DNA from: JAKAVN01 sp963796565
GTDB taxonomy: Bacteria > Desulfobacterota > Binatia > Binatales > Binataceae
Length of the DNA stretch: 64,000 nt
Direction of reading: 5' to 3'
Assembly: GCA_963796565.1 (NCBI GenBank)
Contig: CAWCMA010000007.1
Coordinates: 372,001 to 436,000 of the forward strand
The notes under the pieces are model-generated. The model ran no database searches. It saw only the letters and a list, made by a program, of their open reading frames with translations, and was not told the DNA's origin. Made by a program: the position numbers and the translations under genes. Position 1 is the stretch's first letter. Every line of letters starts with the position of its first letter. Below, piece by piece: positions 44,839-52,469 of the stretch.

Positions 44839-45177
44839 TCAGATGGCGCCGTCGCCGTGCTCGTCGGTGCGGATGCGGATCACATCGTCGAGGTCGGTGA
44901 TGAAGATCTTGCCGTCGCCGATTTTTCCGGTCTGCGCCTTGCGTGTGATGGCTTGCAGAACCGACGCGAGCTGATCGTTGCGCACGACTATCTCCAGCTT
45001 TACTTTGGGCAGGAAGTCGACCACGTACTCGGAGCCGCGGTAGAGCTCGGTATGGCCCTTCTGACGGCCGAAGCCTTTGACTTCATAGGCAGTCATGCCG
45101 GTGATCCCGACCTTTTGCAGTTCTTCCTTTACGCCGTCCAGCGTGAAGGGTTTGATGATGGCTTCAATCTTTTTCAC
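44839..45177 (-). CDS. glnK: Nitrogen regulatory PII protein (GlnB/GlnK)
   Basis: A 112-residue trimeric signal protein that senses ATP/ADP and 2-oxoglutarate and can block AmtB. The T-loop carries the uridylylation Tyr in ELYRGSEYVVDFLPK, and the C-loop is KIGDGKIFITDLDDVIRIRT. A GTG start is preceded by GGAGGAG. Its place in the amtB operon makes a GlnK role more likely than GlnB. Confidence 0.95.
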   Translation of the reverse strand: MKKIEAIIKPFTLDGVKEELQKVGITGMTAYEVKGFGRQKGHTELYRGSEYVVDFLPKVKLEIVVRNDQLASVLQAITRKAQTGKIGDGKIFITDLDDVIRIRTDEHGDGAI

Positions 45178-45205
45178 TTGAACTCCTCCGGGACGGCTCT
45201 GACGT

Positions 45206-45358
45206 TCAGACGACCGGGCCGCGTTTAATCAACCACAGAACCGTTATTAAGACTCCCGCGGCGACCGGTATCGGCGGCGCGCCGAAGATCGCGATCGCGG
45301 CTGCGGCCGCGAGTGCTCCCGTGCCGAGAGTTAATGCGATGTGGCGCTGCTTGGTCAT
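45206..45358 (-). CDS. Small membrane protein (50 aa) in the ammonium operon
   Basis: A 50-residue peptide, missed by length cut-offs because a longer shadow frame covers it. It has a polar start MTKQRHIALTLGTG and two hydrophobic stretches (ALAAAAAIAIFGAPPIP, VAAGVLITVLWLI), then a KRGPVV tail. It sits 19 bases after the TPR gene and 28 before the PII gene. I recognise no family. Two short helices or a hairpin in the membrane are expected. Confidence 0.6.
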   Translation of the reverse strand: MTKQRHIALTLGTGALAAAAAIAIFGAPPIPVAAGVLITVLWLIKRGPVV

Positions 45359-45377
45359 AGTCACGATCTGGACTTTG

Positions 45378-45869
45378 TCACGATCTGGGCTTTTTGCCGA
45401 AGAAGCCGGCGAAGTCAGGCCGCCAGATGCGCCGCGGCGCCCGCTTGCGATCGATCGCGCGCATTTCCCGGACCAGGCGGCGCTCGTAGTCACAGGTGCT
45501 GAAATCCATCGCCTGAGTGAGTTCCTCCTCGGCCTGGGCCACCAGTCCGACGCGCATGCAGAGCTCGGCCATCCGAAAGTGCGGATAGAAGCTCTGCGGA
45601 TCGAGCGCGATGGCATTTTCCAGCGCGGCTGTCGCCTCGGGAATTCGCAACAGGCGGCCGAGTGCGATGCCCAGTCCCAGCGATGCCATCGGCAATTCCG
45701 GGGCCAGATCGACCGCCTGTCGCAGCAGTCCCGCCGCTTCCTCGAAGCGGTCATGTTCGAGCGCATCGATCCCCCGCCTGAACAAGTGCTCGGCGTCGCG
45801 GATGATTGGCGTCGGTTTCCTGTCTGCCACCAACCCACCATCCTGAGATATTGCGCTCTGCATTACCAT
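45378..45869 (-). CDS. Tetratricopeptide-repeat protein
   Basis: A 163-residue soluble protein with TPR units: AEHLFRRGIDALEHDRFEEAAGLLRQAVDLAPE, then LGIALGRLLRIPEATAALENAIALDPQ and FRMAELCMRVGLVAQAEEELTQAMDF. TPRs mediate protein-protein contact. Lying between amtB and glnK, it may bind one of them or a small membrane partner. An ATG start follows AGAGG. Confidence 0.85.
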   Translation of the reverse strand: MVMQSAISQDGGLVADRKPTPIIRDAEHLFRRGIDALEHDRFEEAAGLLRQAVDLAPELPMASLGLGIALGRLLRIPEATAALENAIALDPQSFYPHFRMAELCMRVGLVAQAEEELTQAMDFSTCDYERRLVREMRAIDRKRAPRRIWRPDFAGFFGKKPRS

Positions 45870-45890
45870 GGGCCTCTGAGCGGCTGCAGC

Positions 45891-45983
45891 CTACTTGTCG
45901 AACACGCTCTTGCCGGGTTTGGCAAGTTGCCACAGCGCGAACACTATCAGCAGCACCACTCCGAAAATGATTTGCCCTGTCAT
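45891..45983 (-). CDS. Very small single-helix membrane protein (30 aa)
   Basis: Thirty residues: MTGQ, then a hydrophobic helix IIFGVVLLIVFALWQLA, then a basic tail KPGKSVFDK. GGAGG lies 8 bases before the ATG, and the gene begins 16 bases after the amtB stop. The shape recalls accessory peptides such as KdpF, but there is no sequence match to it that I can claim. An AmtB-associated peptide is a reasonable hypothesis. Confidence 0.6.
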   Translation of the reverse strand: MTGQIIFGVVLLIVFALWQLAKPGKSVFDK

Positions 45984-45998
45984 GATCCGAATCCTCCG

Positions 45999-47762
45999 TC
46001 AGTCCGCAGCGACTTCCACCGAGCGTCCAAGGCCCGAAGTCACCAGTTGAAATTCAGGATATCCGAGCGCGCCCATCTCCGGTAGGTCGAGGCCTTCCAA
46101 TTCGCTGGCCGCACCCACGCGCTGGCCGACCAATCCGTCTATCAGCCAATTCCCGAGATAAGATATGGTGAACACGATCCCGACCAGCGTCGCGCATCCA
46201 ATGATCTGTGCTACGAGTTGGCTGGGGTCACCGTAGAACAAGCCACGCACCGAACCATCCACCCCGTTCCAGCTTCCGCCGTAGTTGCTCGTCCCGTCAG
46301 CGAACAAGCCGACCGACAGTACGCCCCACAACCCGCAGGTGCCGTGTACCGAGATTGCTCCGACTGGATCATCAACCTTGAGGACACGCTCGACGTACTC
46401 GACGCTGAGGCAGACCAGCATCCCGGCCGCAAAGCCGATGATCACAGCGCCGACCGTGTTGACGAAGCCGCTGGGTGCCGTGATGGCCACCAGCCCGGCC
46501 AGCAAGCCGTTACCGCCCATCGAGGCGTCAGGCTTGCCGAAGCGGATCCACATGTAAAGCACCGAGGCGAATGAGCCAGTGCATCCGGCGAGCATCGTGT
46601 TGACCGCAATCGAGCCGATCCTGAGGTTGCCCGCGCCCGAGGCGCCCAGAGTGCTGCCAGGGTTAAATCCGAACCATCCGAAGGCCAGGATGAAACATCC
46701 GATCAGCACCATCGTGATGTCGTGGCCTGGCATCGGGTTGGGACGGCCGTCACGCTTGTACTTGCCGATCCGTGGCCCGATGATCATGGAAACCGCCAGC
46801 GCACTCACGCCGCCCACCGCATGCACGACTCCCGAACCCGCGAAGTCGCAGTAGCCGTGGCCAATGTGATAGTTGACGCCGAGTTGCGACAGCCATCCAC
46901 CGCCCCACGCCCAGTTGCCGTAGAGCGGATAGGTGATAGCCGCGAGGAACATGCTCGATACCGCGAAGGCGGCGAACTTCCAGCGCTCGGCCGCGGCGCC
47001 AGTGACGATCGTTGCAGCGGTATCCATGAAGACCATCTGGAACAGGAACATCACCATCACGCCGACGTCGTAGGTCGAGCCGCTGAGAAAAAACCCCTTC
47101 TGTCCGAAGAGTCCCCATGGCTTGCCGCCGATGAAGTTGACCGCGAATTCCGAATTGAGCGGACTGAGGCCGCCCAGGTTGGCGTTCGGCGCGCATCCGC
47201 CCTGCTGCAGTGCGAAACCCATCACCCAATAGGCGAACAATCCGAAACCATACACCATGAAGTTCATCATCATGGTGTGATTGGCGTTTTTCGCGCGGCA
47301 CAGGCCGGTTTCGACCGCGGCGAAGCCCGCCTGCATGAACATTACGAGGTAGCCCGTGATTAGCGTCCAGACCAAATTGATGGCGATACGGTTCTGGCCG
47401 ACCATGTTGACCAGGTCCGCCAGCGTCAATCCTTTTTTGGAATCGCTCACGACGATGTCGTTCACAGTGCCCGTGAGCGTGCCGCCGGGATCGCCCTTGG
47501 CCAGGTCCTCGGCCTTGGGACCGGTGATGGCCTTAAGGTCGGCGTCGGTGATGGGAACCGGTGGAGGGGTCTTCGCGGCTGGCGCTGCGGCCGCAGCCGG
47601 AGCTGGAGCCGGCGCCGCGGCCGGAGCGGGTTCCGCCTGCGCCACCTGCGCCGGGGGTGGATCGGTTGCCCAAACGACTGCCGGCATCATGCCAGCGCAC
47701 AACCACAGGGTCGCGAGCAGCAGTGAAACAGTGCGCCTAAGCTTGTTGACTCTAGCGATCAT
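45999..47762 (-). CDS. amtB: Ammonium transporter AmtB with long N-terminal Ala/Pro region
   Basis: A 587-residue Amt/Rh channel. The pore histidines are in SGVVHAVGG and ISVHGTCGLWG, and MDTAATIVTGAAAERWKF and FNPGSTLGASGAGNLR are family blocks. After the signal peptide (about 1-32) comes an Ala/Pro repeat region (about 37-70) and a further 35-residue spacer before the first pore helix, so it exceeds the usual 400-450 residues. GGGAG precedes the ATG. It is flanked by tiny membrane-protein genes on both sides and by glnK downstream. Confidence 0.95.
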   Translation of the reverse strand: MIARVNKLRRTVSLLLATLWLCAGMMPAVVWATDPPPAQVAQAEPAPAAAPAPAPAAAAAPAAKTPPPVPITDADLKAITGPKAEDLAKGDPGGTLTGTVNDIVVSDSKKGLTLADLVNMVGQNRIAINLVWTLITGYLVMFMQAGFAAVETGLCRAKNANHTMMMNFMVYGFGLFAYWVMGFALQQGGCAPNANLGGLSPLNSEFAVNFIGGKPWGLFGQKGFFLSGSTYDVGVMVMFLFQMVFMDTAATIVTGAAAERWKFAAFAVSSMFLAAITYPLYGNWAWGGGWLSQLGVNYHIGHGYCDFAGSGVVHAVGGVSALAVSMIIGPRIGKYKRDGRPNPMPGHDITMVLIGCFILAFGWFGFNPGSTLGASGAGNLRIGSIAVNTMLAGCTGSFASVLYMWIRFGKPDASMGGNGLLAGLVAITAPSGFVNTVGAVIIGFAAGMLVCLSVEYVERVLKVDDPVGAISVHGTCGLWGVLSVGLFADGTSNYGGSWNGVDGSVRGLFYGDPSQLVAQIIGCATLVGIVFTISYLGNWLIDGLVGQRVGAASELEGLDLPEMGALGYPEFQLVTSGLGRSVEVAAD

Positions 47763-47812
47763 TCAAATGTCTCCCCAATGTCTTCATAGAGGTCTTGCAC
47801 AGGAATCGAGCT

Positions 47813-47992
47813 TCAGCTCTTCCAGATGGCGTTCTTGAGATGAGCGCTATTGAGAACCCCGAGCACTCCAACCAGGGCGACCAATAGTCCAAGCACCGCG
47901 ACAAAGGCCTGAAGTCCAACACTCGACACCTCGACGCTGCTCACCGCGATCAGCCATCCAACGACGGCCATTACCAGACCTAGAACTCTCAT
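47813..47992 (-). CDS. Small two-helix membrane protein (59 aa)
   Basis: Fifty-nine residues with two hydrophobic segments: VLGLVMAVVGWLIAV and AFVAVLGLLVALVGVLGVL. It ends HLKNAIWKS. AAGGAAAAG precedes the ATG. It lies between the 74-residue membrane gene and amtB, with spacings of 31 and 50 bases. No family was recognised. Confidence 0.6.
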   Translation of the reverse strand: MRVLGLVMAVVGWLIAVSSVEVSSVGLQAFVAVLGLLVALVGVLGVLNSAHLKNAIWKS

Positions 47993-48023
47993 TGGCTTTT
48001 CCTTTTGATATCCGTAATTCGAC

Positions 48024-48248
48024 TCAGCGTGACCCAGCGGACTTGGGCGGAGGCACTGCCGAGAGCCCTTCGGGCGTTACAGCATGCTCGAGCGGCTTGA
48101 TGCGGTAGAATCCGACCAAAGACGTAATCAAGCAGACCAACCCGACCAGACTAAACAGGGGCCCTAGATAGGCTAGTCCCGCCGGTAAGAAGGTGAATCC
48201 AACGATAAACAGGAGCAGGTACCAACCTTGTTTGCTATTCGCCCCCAT
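48024..48248 (-). CDS. Small membrane protein (74 aa), first gene of the ammonium operon
   Basis: Seventy-four residues with two helices (WYLLLFIVGFTFLPAGLAYLG and LFSLVGLVCLITSLVGFY) and a Pro-rich cytosolic tail. GGAGG lies upstream of the ATG. It is the first gene after the sigma-54-like promoter at 48397-48412. No known family was recognised; a role near AmtB is inferred from position only. Confidence 0.65.
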   Translation of the reverse strand: MGANSKQGWYLLLFIVGFTFLPAGLAYLGPLFSLVGLVCLITSLVGFYRIKPLEHAVTPEGLSAVPPPKSAGSR

Positions 48249-48396
48249 AGGGTGAGTTCCTCCGGTTCAGATAAGCTTTTGTTCTACGTGACCAGCCCTA
48301 CAACCCCGGTATCGCCTACTGATGATCCGCAAATGCCCCAACCCGATACCGAGTGAGAAAGCGCTCTGTCGAAAGCCGCGCAGACGCGATGGCAAA

Positions 48397-48412
48397 AGCA
48401 ATCAAGGGGCCA
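48397..48412 (-). promoter_or_regulatory. Sigma-54-type -24/-12 promoter for the ammonium operon
   Basis: On the minus strand the sequence reads TGGCCCCTTGATTGCT. GG (-24) and GC (-12) are separated by the exact 10-base spacing of RpoN promoters, and TTGCT matches the -12 box. It points toward the 74-residue gene at 48248 with a leader of about 140 bases. glnK-amtB operons are commonly RpoN/NtrC-controlled. Confidence 0.6.
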
Positions 48413-48500
48413 TCGCTCAGACAGCCTTTATTTCACTCGAAAGATGTAGACGACCTAGCACTAATGATTGATAATCTAGTAGTCCAGAGATGGAGCGTTC

Positions 48501-48518
48501 ACCTCGTGCGCATGAGGT
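48501..48518. promoter_or_regulatory. Near-perfect palindrome, candidate enhancer site
   Basis: ACCTCGTGCGCATGAGGT is symmetric at 16 of 18 positions. It lies about 120 bases upstream of the predicted start site of the sigma-54 promoter, the usual distance for an NtrC-type enhancer-binding protein. It does not match the classical NtrC consensus, so another activator is possible. Confidence 0.4.
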
Positions 48519-48718
48519 TCACCGCGTGTTCGTAAGGTTTTAGTCAGCTCACAGGACTCTCTTCGCAGGAAGGGCTGCTTGCGAGGCGGGCAGATGCCGC
48601 CCGCTTGGCGGGCGCTAAGAGGCTGGAGTTGGGGGCTTTTAGCGAAATCCGGTGAAATCCGGCTAAATCCGAACGGATCGCTCGGCGGACCTTGGAAGCA
48701 GGACTTTCGACGGCGCTT

Positions 48719-49330
48719 TCAGTGGTCTTGGACCGTTACCAGGCCTGTCTTGATCGCGTAGCGGGCGAGCTCGGTTCGGTCGCGAATTCCAAGCTTCTGA
48801 AAGATGTTGGTCAGGTGAGTTTTGACCGTGCTTTCGCTGAGCGAGAGTTGCGCCGCCACTTCGGCGTTGCGCAGCCCCACTGCCACGTAGCGCACGATCT
48901 CCGATTCGCGCGGCGTCAGCCTCTTCGCCGCCGGGCCGTCCTGTCCGACCAATGCCGCTTGTATCGCGGGCGGCATCCAGACCAGTCCCTCGGCGACGGC
49001 CCGGATAGCCGTCATGAGCGACTCGATCGCGAAGCGTTTCTGTACGATCGCGCGTGCTCCCAGGCGCAGCGCCGTCAGGCCGATTTCGACCCGCTCGTCG
49101 GCGGTAAGGATGATCACGGCCGTTTTGCGCGAGAGCTCCTGGATCTGGTCCATCGACCACTGCTCCATCTGCAAATCGAGCAGTAAAATGTCGCACGGAT
49201 TGGCCGCGAGCGCGGCCGCCAGGCTGGCCGCCTGTTCGACTTCGGCGACTATCTCGAGACCCTCAAGCACCAGCAGCGAGCGCAATCCCTGCCGGAAAAG
49301 CGCATGATCATCGGCAATTATCAAACGCAA
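48719..49330 (-). CDS. NarL/FixJ-type response regulator
   Basis: A 203-residue regulator. The receiver domain has IIADDHALFRQG and the phospho-acceptor Asp in ILLLDLQM, with Lys in ARAIVQKRF. The C-terminal LuxR-type helix-turn-helix is LTPRESEIVRYVAVGLRNAEVAAQLSLSESTVKTHLTNIFQKLGI. The start is unclear: a TTG at 49330 begins the domain, while the best ribosome-binding site (AAGGAG) is spaced for a CTG at 49339. It follows the histidine kinase gene and is presumably its partner. Confidence 0.93.
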   Translation of the reverse strand: MRLIIADDHALFRQGLRSLLVLEGLEIVAEVEQAASLAAALAANPCDILLLDLQMEQWSMDQIQELSRKTAVIILTADERVEIGLTALRLGARAIVQKRFAIESLMTAIRAVAEGLVWMPPAIQAALVGQDGPAAKRLTPRESEIVRYVAVGLRNAEVAAQLSLSESTVKTHLTNIFQKLGIRDRTELARYAIKTGLVTVQDH

Positions 49331-49358
49331 CGGGTTCAGTTGACACGCTCCTTTCAGG

Positions 49359-50432
49359 CTAGGCCTTGGGTATTTCGATTCGCAGACAGGCCGGGCCGCT
49401 CTCGCTGAAGCTCAGCCGGCCGCCGGTCTCGGCGACGTGAGAGGCAATCGTCCAGGGCGGATCGGCGGCGGGCGGAAAGCCCACCCCATCGTCAGCGATT
49501 GTAATCAGCACCCGCTCCGTGATTTCGGAGGCATCGATCCGCACCAAAGTCGCCCTTGCATGCTTGCGCGCGTTGCGCAGCCCTTCCAGCATTATCTGGA
49601 GTATCCGTTCGCCCAGCAGGCTACTGCCGTTGAACACGCCGTTTATCTGGATTTTCGGATCGGCCGAGATATCCGCAATCCCGTTCGTCGAATTCGAGTC
49701 GACCCCGGCCAGCGAGCGCACGTATTCGCGCACCTCGTCGAATTGACGCTTCACTCCAACTTGGAGCTCTTTAAGTTCGCGCGAAGCGTCGTCCGGGCGC
49801 CCCCTGCGCAGCAACTCGCGGCAACTCTCGAGCCGCAGGTTGACGCCAGCCAGCGATTGTACATAGCTGTCGTGCAACAATCGCGCGATCAAATGCCGTT
49901 CACCTTGCGCCTCGAGCTCACGCATCCGGTCTTCGTAATTGGCCCGCTGTTGCGCGAAGAAGCCGACCAGGTAGCCCGCGATAGCTAGATACACCGCGCG
50001 CATCGCGTAGGCGATAGTCAACCGGTCGGCGGCGGAAATCACCAGCAGGTAGAGCGCCACCCCGCACAGCGTGACCCGGATGATTGCGCGCAGCGTTGCG
50101 CGCGCACCGACCGCGATAATCGCGAACACGAAAAAAATGTAAGAAGGGCTGGTCTGGCCTTCGGTCAGGTACGCGACCACCGTCGCAAAAAGTAGATCGA
50201 GCAGCGTCGTGGCTGCCGGAATCCAGCGCTGCGCAACCTGGTACTCGAGCAGGAAATAGGTCCCGGTACTGTAAGCCAGGTGGCAAAGGAGAGTCGCGAC
50301 CAACCAGGGAGTCAGGTGAAACAGGCCGCCGGCGCTTGGATCGACGCACAGCGAAAGCATCGCCAACAAGGACAGGACAATACGGGTGCGTGCGATATCG
50401 AGTTCGAAATCGCTGAAGGCGTGCACTTTCAT
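49359..50432 (-). CDS. Membrane histidine kinase (NarX/DegS-like HisKA_3)
   Basis: A 357-residue kinase. The N-terminal half has about six transmembrane helices and no obvious periplasmic sensor. The H-box is LIARLLHDSYVQSLAGVNLRLE, the N-box is LEGLRNARKHA, and the ATPase G-box is TIADDGVGFPP. The ATG has AGGA upstream. It is the sensor of the NarL-type pair; the signal is unknown, and the multi-helix sensor suggests a membrane or lipid-related cue. Confidence 0.92.
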   Translation of the reverse strand: MKVHAFSDFELDIARTRIVLSLLAMLSLCVDPSAGGLFHLTPWLVATLLCHLAYSTGTYFLLEYQVAQRWIPAATTLLDLLFATVVAYLTEGQTSPSYIFFVFAIIAVGARATLRAIIRVTLCGVALYLLVISAADRLTIAYAMRAVYLAIAGYLVGFFAQQRANYEDRMRELEAQGERHLIARLLHDSYVQSLAGVNLRLESCRELLRRGRPDDASRELKELQVGVKRQFDEVREYVRSLAGVDSNSTNGIADISADPKIQINGVFNGSSLLGERILQIMLEGLRNARKHARATLVRIDASEITERVLITIADDGVGFPPAADPPWTIASHVAETGGRLSFSESGPACLRIEIPKA

Positions 50433-50541
50433 AGGTCAATCCTGACACGAGTTTAGCAAAATCCAAGCCATCGCCGGCGTTCCCGATCGGCGCAATCTGC
50501 AGCTAAGCTCCACCCTGTCTGCGTCGAGTCGCACGAGCCAT

Positions 50542-50587
50542 GCGGAGCCTTATGCGAGAACCTTATGATGACGCGCGGAGCCTTATG
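50542..50587. repeat. Short direct repeats around the RluA-like gene start
   Basis: GCGGAGCCTTATG occurs at 50542-50554 and 50575-50587, and CCTTATGATG at 50561-50570 and 50581-50590. The repeats contain a Shine-Dalgarno-like GGAG and ATG, so the start region was duplicated, giving several possible starts. Confidence 0.7.
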
Positions 50588-51502
50588 ATGGCGACGGGCC
50601 GTCAGTTTCGCGTCGCGTCCAGATGCGAGCTGCTGCCTTATCTGACCGGACCGCCGATTGGCTTGTCGCGCAAACAGGCGAAGGACTTTCTCCGGTTCGG
50701 TACGGTAACTGTGCAAGGCAAGGCGATAGTGCGTCACGATACGGAGTTGGAGCCAGGCGACATCGTGACCATCGCGGTGCGCAAGCAGGCCAGCGACGGG
50801 ACGCTTGAACGCCACGGACTCCGACTCGTGCATCTGGATGATGCCGTCGCCGTGGTCGAGAAACCGCCCGGGCTGCTTTCGATGGGCTCGGAACGCGAGA
50901 AGCAAAGAACCGCGTATCGAATCCTCAACACGCATCTGAAGGCGATCATGAAATCGCCGCTGCAGCAGGTCTTCATCGTCCATCGGCTCGATCGCGAAAC
51001 CTCCGGCCTGATGATGTTCGCAAGGAATGAATCGGCGCAGGCCGCGCTGCAGCGGAACTGGAAGAGCGTCGTCAAAAGATATCTGGCGGTCGTCGAAGGT
51101 GTGCCGGCGCAAGTGCGGGGAACGCTGAAGGACCGGCTCATCGAAAGCAAGTCGTTGATAGTTCGTCGGATGGCTGGTCGCGTGGAGGAGGGCGGCGAAC
51201 TGGCGATCACGCACTACCGCGTATTACGCGCGCAAGGCGACCGATCGCTGCTCGAATGTACGCTCGAAACCGGACGCCGCAACCAGATCCGCGTTCAACT
51301 GGCGGCGCTTGGCCATCCCGTTGCCGGCGATCGCAAGTACGGCGCGAAAACCGATCCTGCGCGGCGGCTCGCGTTGCATGCGTGCGAGCTGAAATTTCAT
51401 CACCCGGTTTCGGGCGCTCCGATGGAATTCCACAGCGCCCTGCCATCGCGGCTCAAGGCGCTGGTCGAAGCTCGCGTGGCGCGCCAACCGGGAGAGGCTT
51501 GA
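50588..51502 (+). CDS. RluA-family pseudouridine synthase
   Basis: A 304-residue RNA uridine isomerase. An S4-like N-terminal region (IGLSRKQAKDFLRFGTVTVQG) precedes the catalytic domain with the Asp in VHRLDRETSGLMMFA. Later motifs are RYLAVVEG, LLECTLETGRRNQIRVQLAALGHPVAGDRKYG and LALHACELKFHHP. The start is ambiguous because of the duplicated start region; ATG 50588 with GGAG 7 bases upstream is used. It probably modifies rRNA or tRNA. Confidence 0.9.
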   Translation: MATGRQFRVASRCELLPYLTGPPIGLSRKQAKDFLRFGTVTVQGKAIVRHDTELEPGDIVTIAVRKQASDGTLERHGLRLVHLDDAVAVVEKPPGLLSMGSEREKQRTAYRILNTHLKAIMKSPLQQVFIVHRLDRETSGLMMFARNESAQAALQRNWKSVVKRYLAVVEGVPAQVRGTLKDRLIESKSLIVRRMAGRVEEGGELAITHYRVLRAQGDRSLLECTLETGRRNQIRVQLAALGHPVAGDRKYGAKTDPARRLALHACELKFHHPVSGAPMEFHSALPSRLKALVEARVARQPGEA

Positions 51503-51536
51503 CGCTCAAGCCGCACGGATGGTAAGAGGGGAAATT

Positions 51537-51552
51537 ACTTAGATTGCTAAGT
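51537..51552. promoter_or_regulatory. Palindromic operator-like site before the SDR gene
   Basis: ACTTAG-ATTG-CTAAGT is a perfect 6-bp inverted repeat with a 4-base spacer, 152 bases before the SDR start. The same half-site TCTAAGT/ACTTAGAT occurs in the promoter region at 61890-61911 between the MarR gene and the oxygenase operon. MarR-family dimers bind such sites. Confidence 0.5.
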
Positions 51553-51704
51553 GTTTGTTCGAGGGCCATGGCTTTACGTCGTTATCCGTTGACGAAAGGA
51601 TCGTATTTCGTCGTTGATGTTGCCCCGGACGCCTGGTTGCGCCGCAAGCCCGGGGGGAGTGCTCGGCGGGCGAAACAATTTATCGCTCAAAGGAAGGGTG
51701 ACCC

Positions 51705-52469
51705 ATGCCTCTAAACGGATTGGCAGGCAAAACCGTGATCGTCACAGGCGCCGCTCAGGGTATCGGCCGCGCGTACGCGCGCCGGTTCCGCGACGAGGGA
51801 TGCAACGTCGTGCTGGCCGACGTCAACGCGGACAAGGGCCGCGGCGTGCTGGCCGAAGTGACCGACGCCGGCGCCAACGCGATCTTCTGCACCACCGACG
51901 TCTCCAGCGAAGCGTCGTGCAAGCAGATGGTCGACGAGGCGCTCAAAGCGTTCGGCCACGTCGACGTGCTGATCAACAACGCGGCCATCTTTTCGACCAT
52001 CACGATGAAGCCGTTTTGGGAAATGAGCGTCGCCGAATGGGACGGCCTCATGGCGGTCAACCTCAAGGGCGTGTGGCTCGCGGGCAAGGCGTGCAGCGCG
52101 CCAATGCGCGCGCAGAAGAGCGGGGCGATCGTCAACATATCGTCGGCGGCCTACCTGCTGGCGCGTCCGGGTTACGCGCATTACATGGCGTCCAAGGCCG
52201 GAGTGCTCGGCTTGACGCGCGCGATGGCGCGCGAGCTCGGCGAGTTCAACGTGCGCGTCAACGCGATCACGCCGGGGCCGGTCTACACGGAGATCGCGCG
52301 CGCGACCGTCACGCCGGAACAGAAAGAGATGATGCTCAAGATGCAGTGCCTCAAACATCACGAAACGCCGGCGGACCTGGTCGGCGTGGCCGCGTTCCTC
52401 GCCTCGGACGACGCCGGCTTCATCACCGGCCAGACGATCAACTGTGACGGCGGCCTGGCGTTCATCTAG
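51705..52469 (+). CDS. Short-chain dehydrogenase/reductase
   Basis: A 254-residue NAD(P)-dependent oxidoreductase. The cofactor motif is VTGAAQGIGRAYARRF, with NNAAIF, the catalytic Ser in NISSAAYLLARPG, and YxxxK in YAHYMASKAGVLG. The Asp after the second strand (VVLADVNADKG) favours NAD. It is directly adjacent to the MetE-like gene (GTG follows the stop). A palindrome like the one near the MarR gene precedes it. Confidence 0.95.
   Translation: MPLNGLAGKTVIVTGAAQGIGRAYARRFRDEGCNVVLADVNADKGRGVLAEVTDAGANAIFCTTDVSSEASCKQMVDEALKAFGHVDVLINNAAIFSTITMKPFWEMSVAEWDGLMAVNLKGVWLAGKACSAPMRAQKSGAIVNISSAAYLLARPGYAHYMASKAGVLGLTRAMARELGEFNVRVNAITPGPVYTEIARATVTPEQKEMMLKMQCLKHHETPADLVGVAAFLASDDAGFITGQTINCDGGLAFI

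Larger units (their letters stand above)
48249..48718. other. Regulatory region upstream of the ammonium operon
   Basis: This 470-base gap has no supported gene. It holds a sigma-54-like promoter (48397-48412) and a palindrome (48501-48518), both described separately. It also contains the 3' flank of the response-regulator gene. Confidence 0.55.

Noticed and set aside
45384..45841. Alternative frame through the TPR gene
   Set aside because: The TPR repeats are in the other frame; only the last 50 codons of this frame (45206-45358) form a plausible small gene.
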